DNA of 64,000 nucleotides from contig JAZKJV010009328.1 of the NCBI GenBank assembly GCA_037367405.1, positions 685,001 to 749,000 on the forward strand. Direction: 5' to 3'. Of the stretch, positions 34,214 through 42,666 are shown piece after piece (the stretch's first letter is position 1; every line of letters starts with the position of its first letter). The notes below the pieces were generated by a model, which did no database searches, was not told the origin of the DNA, and saw nothing but the letters and a program-made list of their open reading frames with translations. Position numbers and translations under genes: made by a program. The stretch comes from Ottelia alismoides. Its lineage: Eukaryota; Streptophyta; Magnoliopsida; Alismatales; Hydrocharitaceae.

Positions 34214-34591
34214 AGGGTAAAATGTGTATGCCCCATAGGGGGAGCTAACTTAGCTCCCCCCGCCCTTTTTAACAATTTTTTTTAAATCTAAAACCGTGTA
34301 AATTCATTATTAAATCCTATATTATGTCATTCAAATTTCATTCGAAACAGAGACTCGTACGACCTCCATCCAAACGGGGTCGATTTAAAAAATCATGTTA
34401 CCGTTAAAAAAATGACTGTCTGGATGGAGGTCGTAGGAGTCTCTGTTTCACACGAAATTTTTATGACATAATATAGGAATATAGTGATGAATATTCACTG
34501 GAAAAATTTTAAAAAAAATAAAAATAATTGAAGAAAATAGGGCGGGGGGAGCTAAGTTAGCTCCCCCTAGGGGCAGCCCCATTTTCCTCTT
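34214..34591. mobile_element. Foldback MITE, copy 4
   Basis: This is the most complete copy (378 bp). The tips GGGTAAAATGTGTATGCCCC and GGGGCAGCCCCATTTTCCTC are inverted relatives. Each end carries GGGGGAGCTAA inverted around one base. The arms share GACCTCCATCC/GGATGGAGGTCG and the centre has GTCGATTTAAAAAATCATG. It is inserted in the Ulp1-like gene region. Apparent ORFs through it come from the neighbouring exon. Confidence 0.9.
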
Positions 34592-35990
34592 CATATTAAC
34601 ATTACTTACATGTTCACTGCTGATCGAAACCAAGGATATGGAAACCCCTTTCATTGGACCAGCCCACTTCCTGATCTGTGGTCTCAGATCTCTGCTCACC
34701 ACAAGGTCTTTGCAGCAGTACTCCATCATTCATATCTGATCCAGATATTGTATTAGTAATTCCTATTATTGATCATATAAATAAAATTTATTATCAAAGA
34801 ACTCATGTATAAACAGGCAACACATCCAGTAAGGTAACCTAGTGTTACCCTTGATGAACCAGTTCTTCTCTTTTGAACTCTACTCACTACGTCATCCATG
34901 TTGAACAATATCATTCTTGCAACAGCGCCAGACCAGTTAAAGAATCGTGTATCTTCAAGGGATTCTACGTAGTGTAATAAGTCTTTTGTTAAAGAATAAA
35001 AACTATCAGGGAAAAGGAATGTGACAAACATCAAAAGTATCAAACAAGTTACATAAATAGAGACTGAGTTGTCATCATCTTTATTGTAATATTCTTCTAG
35101 GATGCTGATCAACTTCTTTCTATTGAAAATCATTCCTTCTTCAGACAGTTCATGCGAAATGAATGATTTCCATTGCAAATGTCTACCGCTGATTGTGATT
35201 GAGAATCCAGAGCTAAGTAGGCCTAAGATTGTTCCCACCTCTTCATCACTGAAACTCACAACCTTATTTCCAAATCTGAAATTTCTCCCACCTTGGAATT
35301 GTTCAACTAACCATTAAAGATTTTTTTCGTTGGATTTCAACATGTCCAATGTTGACTAGCTTTCCAAATGCAGTCTCTGTCAAAAGTGTTCGTTGTTTGG
35401 GCGTTGGTCTATGGTTATCAATGAAATGCACAAAGTGTTCAATGTAACATCTGTGCTGTACATAGTCTTTGCATGTATGCAGAGACATTAAAAAACATTT
35501 CTGTATGTGATTTTGGTGCTTGCAATGAATCATTAATAAGTACTTTCAAAATAATTATGCATTTTATTTTAAAGAAGCAGTAATTTGCATACTCTCATAA
35601 TCATCTTCACTCTTCAGAAGTTCCTTTTCGTCGGACCCCTCTTTTGTTTTGATAACTGGAAGCTTTCTTCCTTCTGTTCATTCCAATTAGGATAACTATA
35701 ATTTATAAAAAAACTATTAAATACTTCTATTTGCTTTGAACTTTTACTTACTTCTGAAATTTGGTTTCTGACGATGGACATGGAGTTCTAAACATGTATC
35801 ATCACTATCCTAGTCAGAATCATCTTCTTGTTCCCGTCTGATTTCCTCCAAGCGCGACTGCATCTCTTCCATCGTCTCTAGCTGTCACTCTAACTCCTTA
35901 GTAGATGTTTTTGTGAATGCAGCCTCTCCCCTTAATCGTTCTCTTAGAAGAGATCATTCTTCGTCATCGTCGCTGATATGCGATCCCTTT
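34592..35990 (-). pseudogene. Ulp1-like MULE gene, N-terminal exons (plant mobile-type domain)
   Basis: Reading on -, a charged segment with EEMQSRLEEIRREQEDD (about 35,880-35,800) is followed by 35,533-35,303. The long block 35,259-34,753 (SFSDEEVGTILGLLSSGFSI, HYVESLEDTRFFNWSGAVAR) has the pattern of the domain that precedes Ulp1 catalytic cores in plant MULE genes. A last exon-like piece, PQIRKWAGPMKG, lies at about 34,690-34,650. Continuation is in 28,858-25,860, beyond the solo LTR and a foldback MITE. Stops and frame changes are present between blocks. Domain assignment is by pattern memory. Confidence 0.65.
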
Positions 35991-36889
35991 CTTCTCGTTA
36001 TATATCAAATTAGGTATTTTTTAATATTATTAAAAGAATATATTTCCTAGTTCTACTTTCCTGATATTATAGTTGATCTTTTAAAAAATCCCGCTTTTTA
36101 GGTTGTCGAGAAGTTCGTAATCATTTTTAAAAAATAAGTGGTCGTTTCCGTTTTTACTAAATATAGAAATAATTTGAAATTTTCAATTACAAATTAATTA
36201 TAAATTAATTAATGAAATATTAATTTTTTGGTAATTAATTCTTACTCAAAAATATCTATTGCTTTCTTGTTCATTCCGGTTCAATCATTGTTAGTTATAT
36301 TCTCCATTTCAAAGGCAATAATACGTAATCGTACTTACCAGTATGTCTTACCAAGTTCGTTTTTTAACATCAAACATAGTATATGTTTTTTTCTTCCTAT
36401 TATCAATGCTTTTAAATTCCCGTCTTTGATTTCATCATTTTTTCTTCATTTTTTTGCTATCCCATAGCTATATGTGCTGTCAGATTTTTATTTATTGAAT
36501 GTTTCTTGTGTATGTTTCCTGATACACACAAACCAAGCTTCACGGCATTTGCATTCAGAATCTTAAGATATTTTTTCTGTCATATATAAAATCATTATTA
36601 TAATTTTTTATTAGGTAAAATAATTTCTTTTTTATAAATTATATTGGTTATATTTTTTAGAAATTCTGAAAATTATTGTATGAAAAATTATAAATGCAAA
36701 ATAAGATAAAAAATATATTTAATAAATATCAACATAAGAATTTTTACATCAAGATTTTTTGTCATTTTATATATATTAATACATCTATAAATGAAAAGGA
36801 CGAATTCCATGTAAATCTAATTTCTCTAATCTATATCTAGATAATAACTCACATAATGTAAAATAAATGCACTTTATGTATAATACTAA
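35991..36889. other. AT-rich non-coding DNA upstream of the Ulp1-like gene
   Basis: Presumably the 5' flank and promoter side of the - strand gene within the MULE. No open frame or recognised motif is convincing. Confidence 0.4.
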
Positions 36890-37690
36890 ATTAATACGCA
36901 AAATAGATGTAATTTTTTAACACAAGCAGATAGTATAATCACAAAGTTTCAGTAAAATGAATTTGCTATTTGTAAAATAAATTATTTAGTTGTATTATAT
37001 AGAGAACAATTGTAAATCTAACAAATTTCCTAAATCAGTGACAATGAATACATCTATTGTAGACATAACATACATATCGACAAGAGAATTAGCAATTAGT
37101 AAAATAAATTCTGTTGTTGTAAAATAGATTCTGTTTACGTAAAATATGATCATTGTTTGTAAAATAATATACAAATTTCATTACAAAGATACAAAATGTT
37201 ATACTATCTTAGTAAAATATAATCCATTTTGTAAAATTGTGTTTGTTTATGTAAAACAAATATATATAGTGTATTTCTTCTATTCACATTACGATTTAAT
37301 TCAAATTTGAGATTTCAGTATAACGCAAATCAATTGGAATGCGTACTTTTTTATTTTGTTTAACAATTTCACAAATCAAAAATATTTCGTAATTTAGAAT
37401 CAACATCTGTAATTTACTGTGATATTGTGTATAATATCAATACTTTATATAAAATTTCGTCAATATTCAACAGAAATATTGTTCTCCTGCATCCAATTGA
37501 ATGTAAAATGCACAAGACATTTATGTAAAATATGTTATTCATTCGTATTATATTTTTTAACAATATAAAATTAATTTTCTAAATTTTTAACAAGTTTAAA
37601 GATAGATGTATAATTACACTCAAATTTATGTAAATGTTTCTTCTACTTAGATTTTAAATTTATGTAAATCTATTTTAGTATGACTATTTT
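36890..37690 (-). repeat. Right subterminal array of TTGTAAAAT-type motifs
   Basis: Many copies of GTAAAATA, TTGTAAAAT and ATGTAAAATA are spread over about 800 bp. On the opposite strand these are the TTTTACAA motifs found near the left end of the MULE, so the arrays are inverted relative to each other. Confidence 0.65.
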
Positions 37691-37891
37691 TAGAAGGATC
37701 AATGCCGCTTTACTTTCCTAATATCTTTTATTTAATGCACCACTTTATTAGGAAGGTTAGTTTTAAACAAAACCACTAGGTGGTTTTCATCTCGGGCGTT
37801 CATCTTACATTGGATAGCTTAAGACAGCACCTTTCCATAACCAAGGAAAGGTGTCACTTCAATTCAAGTACACCCTGTGTTTGTGTGTATT

Positions 37892-38270
37892 GGGTTTAAT
37901 GGGGCTACCCTCAAGGGAGAGCTAACTTGGCTACCACCGCCCCATTTTCTCTATTTTTTTTTGAAAATTTCTTCCATGAATATTCATCACTATATCCCTA
38001 TATTATGATATTCAAATTTTGTGCGAAATAGAGACTCCTACGACCTCCATCCAGACAGTTATTTTTTTAACGGTAAGAGAATTGTTAAAAATGAATTCGT
38101 CTGGATGGAGGCCGTAAGAGTTTGTTTCACACGAAATTTGAATAACATAATATATGGATACAGTGATGAATATTTATGGAAGAAATTTCCAAAAAATATA
38201 AAAAGAATGAGGAAAATTAGGCGGGGGAGCCAAGTTTGCTCCCTATCAAGGGGGCAGACCCATTTTACCC
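37892..38270. mobile_element. Foldback MITE, copy 5
   Basis: About 379 bp with arms ACGACCTCCATCCAGACAG and CTGGATGGAGGCCGTAAGAG. The tips are GGGGCTACCCTCAAGGGAGAG and its inverted relative ending CATTTTACCC. The left side carries GTTTGTGTGTATT. The right tip abuts copy 6 after TATATA. It lies immediately outside the right end of the large MULE, as copy 3 does on the left. Confidence 0.88.
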
Positions 38271-38278
38271 TATATATA

Positions 38279-38545
38279 GGGTAAAATATATATGCCCCCT
38301 AGTTAGCTCCCCCCATCCTATTTTTCGAACCTCTATGCAGATATGGACGATTTAAAAAATCCTGAGACCGTTAAAAAATGACTATCTGCATGGAGGCAAT
38401 AGGTGTCTCTATTTCACAAGAAATTTTATGACATAATATAGAGATATAGTGATGAATATTTAAGGAAAAGATTTCAAAAGAAATTAAAAAATGGAGAAAA
38501 TGAGGCGAGGGGAACTAAGTCAACTCCCCCTAAGGGGTAGCACTA
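38279..38545. mobile_element. Foldback MITE, copy 6 (left arm shortened)
   Basis: It starts GGGTAAAATATATATGCCCC and ends CTAAGGGGTAGCAC. The right arm is full length, but about 110 bp of the left arm is missing, between the tip (ends CCCATCC) and the centre GACGATTTAAAAAATCC. It is followed directly by the GT/GC tract. Confidence 0.85.
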
Positions 38546-38548
38546 GTT

Positions 38549-39205
38549 GTATGTGTGTGTGTGTGCGCGCGCGCGTGCGTACGTGCGTGTGTGTGCGCGC
38601 GCGCATGCGTGTGTGTGTGCGCGCGCACGTACGTGCGGGCGGGCGGCTGTGCGTTCGTGTGTGCGGGCATGCGTGTGTGTGTGTGTGGGGGGGGGGGGTA
38701 GGCGTGTGGGTGTGCATGCGGTGCGCGTGCAGGCGTACGTGCAGGTGGGCATGCGTGGGTGTGTGTGTGTGTATGGGTGGGTGGGTGTGTGGGTGGGTAT
38801 GCGTGTGCGTGTGTGTGTGTGTGTGTGTATGCGTGTGTGCATTCGTGCGTGCGGGAGTGTGTGCGGGCAGGCGGGCGGGCGAGCGGGCGTGTGTGTGTTT
38901 GTGTGTGCGGGCGTGTGTGTGCGGGCGTTTGTGGGCGTGTGTGTATGTGTGCGTGCGTGTGTGTGGGTGGGTGGGCGTGCGTGTGCGTGCGTGCAGGCGC
39001 ATGCGCGTGTGCGTGTGCGTGCGTGTGTGTGCGTGCGTGTGTGTGTGGGTGTGTGTGTGCGGACGGGCGGGCGTGTGTGTGTGTGCGGGCGTGTGCGGGC
39101 GAGTGTGTATGTGTGTGTGGGTGGGTGGGCGTGTGGGTTTGCGTATATGTGCATGTGTGTGTGCAGGCGCGCACACGTGTGTGTGTGTGTGGGTGGGGGA
39201 GGGGG
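38549..39205. repeat. Long alternating GT/GC purine-pyrimidine tract
   Basis: About 650 bp of almost pure GTGTGCGCGCG/TGCGTGTG repeats with occasional GGGCGGGC blocks. All long ORFs on both strands here (Cys/Val/Arg or His/Thr/Pro repeats) are artefacts of this composition. Confidence 0.95.
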
Positions 39206-40258
39206 GGTTAAGGAGCCTCCAACCGAGAGTGCAGGGAACCCTTTCCAACCGGGTCCTCCGTCATCCAACCCAAGGGCAATTAACGGTGATGCTGCATTTT
39301 CATTTGCCCCACCAAATTTTCCCTATTGCATAACGTCACCCCCGATCCATTTTCCCTCGCTCTCAGTTGCTAGCGCCCTCCCTCGTCGTTTCTCAAGCCC
39401 TACAGTCCCACCTGGAAATCCCGCCGGCTCCCTCCCCTCCCTCCCCCATCGCAACGACAACACTTCGGCAACCACGCTGTTGCACGCCGAGCTCCCCCAC
39501 CGTGCCACCTCCGGGTAAACGCCCCCTCTAATCTCAATGCCTTCCTCTTTGAGCGAGCCCTAAGTTCGCAACCCCGAGCTCACACGAGCCCCATCCCCTC
39601 TCCGTCTCTTGATCTACCAAGGGTATGCGCGACCATCCCAAGTCCTCGAAGGTTTTATCGCCCAGCTCCTAACCCGTGCTTCATCGCTTCCAGTGCTGGA
39701 TTGCCCAACTCCGTCGTTCGATCAAAATCTCCCGATAGTCCGATCAAAATCGTCGGCTCGCCCAGTTCCGTCTATTCCATTGCCAAACTTCACCCTTGTT
39801 TCCTCGTGCTTCTCCACCTACGCATGAGACGAACTTCGGATGCTACGAAAGCCCCATCCGCTTCGTCCTTCGTATTCCACCGCTTCGAAAAATCGATTAG
39901 GTATAGTTCTCTACTGGATTCCACCGTTTTCTGATTCTCTGTTGTGTTTTAATTGGCTTCTCCACCTGCGCACGAGACGTCCTTCGTATTAAATGCACAA
40001 TTGGAGATTGGGTTATTTTTTCCATATAGATATAGGATAGTTAAATAGCATTCTCCACAAACGCCTCTTCCTTTTATTCTAACCACGGACAGTAACGAAA
40101 ACCATGTAATGAAAGAGGTTGTTGTACGGATTATAGATGACATGTCGTGTCTATCTTGGTGTTGCAGTTTGCATATGACACTTCATTTTTTAGGGATATT
40201 TTAAAATAGGCTATGCATGCTTCATCTATTGTCGAAGTTTTTCGCAGGTTTGTCGAGC
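39206..40258. other. Unassigned low-copy-looking region
   Basis: A GC-richer stretch (39,240-39,620) gives way to AT-rich DNA. Some splice-donor-like sites (GTATAG at 39,901) and modest ORFs (39,547-39,934) are present, but no protein family is recognised. It could be a gene's 5' part or an old element. Confidence 0.3.
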
Positions 40259-40385
40259 ATATACATTAATAGTAAGAATTCTAAATGATGCAAGTATGTG
40301 ATTGTGCGTTGAGGTCGTTGCACCACAAGCTTCCTATGGTCTACATTAATAGTAAGAATTCTAACTGACATAAGTCTGTGATTCT
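40259..40385. repeat. Short tandem duplication (~82-bp unit)
   Basis: ACATTAATAGTAAGAATTCT occurs at about 40,262 and again at about 40,344, each followed by similar sequence (ATGCAAGTATGTGATTGTG and ACATAAGTCTGTGATTCT). Confidence 0.8.
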
Positions 40386-41339
40386 ACAAACGTCAGAGCT
40401 TTTGGTCATACATATATTTTATTTGTCCTTGAGTAGGTTGCCAATAGGGATTTGTCAAAGATTGGAGTGGATGAAGCAGATACTTTTCTGGTTGCCAGGA
40501 AGAGATAGAGGAAGTATGTAGAAACCGAAGGGAGAGGGAGCAAATAAGCATCTGGCCATAGCAGATAAGCAAATGCGAAAAAATGTAGATGCGGATGAAG
40601 AATGCCGAGAAGTAAATCGATGGAATGGAGAAGCGGCTTGCGAGAATCAGAAATCATATTTTTTTATTTAACCCTTGTATTTACAATTGCAATATTGGTT
40701 GCAATAGTCAATGTTAATTGATGTTACCCCTTCATTTTCTTCAAGATTATAACAATGCATACTATGATCCATGCCAAGTTATGTGCACATTGTATTAATA
40801 TGTCAATGTTTAGTGCTCTTAGTACATTATGCAATCCTTGTGTAACAGATTTCGGTGGTCGTATGTGATCAATTCTTAATAAGCCATCATGGGTTAATAA
40901 TAGAAAAGCGACTCCGGCGGACTAAAATTCTTTCCATTCTTGAGAAAATACATGAGCTTCCAAATACTTAATAAGTCATCATGGGCTTCATCTTGGCTTT
41001 TTTAGAGAGCAATTTCGATGGTTAGGCAGAGATTTCTAGTATTGGAGATTATACTTGTAGAAAGGATGGAGCCGAAACTTCATTGGCCTCGTGCAAAAAT
41101 TATGCTCAAATATACTGCTAAAAATTCAGATGACTATTTTCCATTTCAAAACAACAGAAACTGAAACACAATGACTTACAATAAATAGTAAGATTAACAT
41201 TCGAAAGAGAGAACAATAAGATAGATATGTTCTATTGCTCATAAAAGTGCTATGTTCAACAGGAGCCAAAAATCCCGAACTAAGTCTTCACGTGTTCTTA
41301 TCTAACAAAAACAAGTCCACAAATGTGCTTCATTGACTT
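40386..41339. other. Intergenic DNA 3' of the second FAR1-type gene
   Basis: AT-rich. TTAATAAG(C/T)CATCATGGG occurs twice (about 40,876 and 40,968). No convincing coding sequence is seen; it may contain 3' UTR or intron sequence of the - strand gene. Confidence 0.35.
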
Positions 41340-42666
41340 GAATGGTGATCATAGTGAATATCATTGAGTTGCCTCCTGCATGAGAAAGAATGAATTATAT
41401 TTCAGACTTAACCAATAGTAAAAGAACTTATTCAACTAACATTACCTTTGCACTACATGTGGTTTGGTAATGTTCTTTTTCCCTGCAGTTTCCACATGTT
41501 CTTTTCTTTATTTCACCCTACGAGGAAGAAACTTCGATGCCAGATTTCATTCTCTCTGCTTTTCGAGGTCTCCCTTTAGCTTTAACACATAGTGGATCAT
41601 GAATATCAAAATGTTTAGCTCTTGAATCAACGATAGTGGATGGTTGAAATACTTCGATAGTAGACGCCTGCACAATCACTCTGTTCACTTGGAGTTCCTT
41701 AATGCTTTTCAGACCTTCCTCGGCTATTTCCAAAGCAACTTTAAAATTACTTCTATTTAAACTTCCCTGATCATATATCTCAGAATGTAGCGATCGAAGG
41801 CCCCACAACATATTAAGACTTGGCTTGTCTTCGACATCAAAAATATTCTCTTTTCTTGCGCCCACAAATTTAACATTCATTGACCATCGTTGTAGTAAAT
41901 GCTCTTTGGGTATTTCATTTAAATCCTTCTTGAAAATATAAAGAATACATCAACAGAGAATACCTTCAGATGTAAACTTCTTGCATGAGCATGTGGATCT
42001 ACTTTCTTTTAGGAAAAAATCAACTAGAAATTTTCTATTCTGAGCGGCAAGCAAATAAACATCATATCTGACTAGATCATCATCCTTCGCGACTTTCCGA
42101 GAGGCACAATTAACAATCTTCTTAAATTCATCTTGAAATTTTGCGAAATTCGCAGGAGTGTAGAAAGTAGAAGCTTGTGTTTCCATTGGATGCTCAGACC
42201 ACAATACTGCCTTTGTATTCAATGCTTTAAAATGAGTTTCCTCCGCATCACGACGTGCAACTAGGGCCCTTTCGTACTGTAACATGAATTCTGATAAAGG
42301 TGTCTGAAAATGGACATATCCATCAAAGAAAGAGTTCATACTTTTAGAACGTTGTGTTGATGCCATTTCTGCGAAAAAAACATCTTTTAAATAAACAGGT
42401 ATCCGCATTCGTCGTAGTTCATACATAATGTGAAGCCAGTTTTTTCTGGAATATTGTACTTCGTCCGAAAATCTTCCTATCTTCTCTCAAACTCGTCAAT
42501 AGTTTGGCTACCATAAATCCACTTTTCATAATCATGTTCAAATTGTTTATCACATCTCAATTGATGCAAATGGCTTGATGCATTCTTTCGGATATGCCAG
42601 ATGCAAAATCTATGTGTAGTTGTAGGGAATACCAAAGCAGTAGCCTTGCGCATTGCAGGATCCTGG
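41340..42666 (-). pseudogene. FAR1/FRS-type transposase-derived gene, 3' half, cut by retrotransposon B
   Basis: On - the reading begins abruptly at QDPAMRKATALVFP, the segment just after the second catalytic Asp of FAR1-type transposases; the residues before it come from the LTR. Then come HRFCIWHIRKNASSHL, MASTQRSKSMNSFFDGYVH (about 42,365-42,310) and the first SWIM cysteines CSCKKFTSEGILC, where a TGA replaces the codon before the expected Cys-x-His end (about 41,960). The C-terminal part (41,880-41,518) ends KAKGRPRKAERMKSGIE. A final CX2CX4HX4C knuckle (CGNCREKEHYQTTC) lies near 41,500-41,459. Stops at about 42,477 and 41,950 and the retroelement make it a pseudogene. It is much closer to canonical FRS proteins than the 21-kb copy. 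Host gene or MULE gene cannot be decided here. Confidence 0.82.

Larger units (their letters stand above)
4672..37885. mobile_element. Large MULE (FAR1 transposase plus Ulp1 protease), split by nested insertions
   Basis: The left end (4,672-4,720) contains ACTTGAATTTAGGTGGCGCC. The right end (about 37,770-37,885) has the inverted relative GGTGTCACTTCAATTCAAGT, next to a hairpin GCACCTTTCC/GGAAAGGTG and an AACCACC-type motif present at both ends. Between them lie a + strand FAR1-type transposase pseudogene and a - strand Ulp1-like gene in convergent order. Subtracting the nested elements leaves about 11.5 kb. MULEs carrying Ulp1-like genes are known in plants (Kaonashi-type). That both ends belong to a single element is inferred from order, orientation, inverted motif arrays and the near-match duplication around retroelement A. 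No duplication was found at the outer ends, where microsatellites abut. Confidence 0.55.

Noticed and set aside
38491..39518. ORFs of 140-323 codons on both strands (Cys/Val-rich and His/Thr/Pro-rich).
   Set aside because: They are products of the alternating GT/GC tract, which keeps every frame open.
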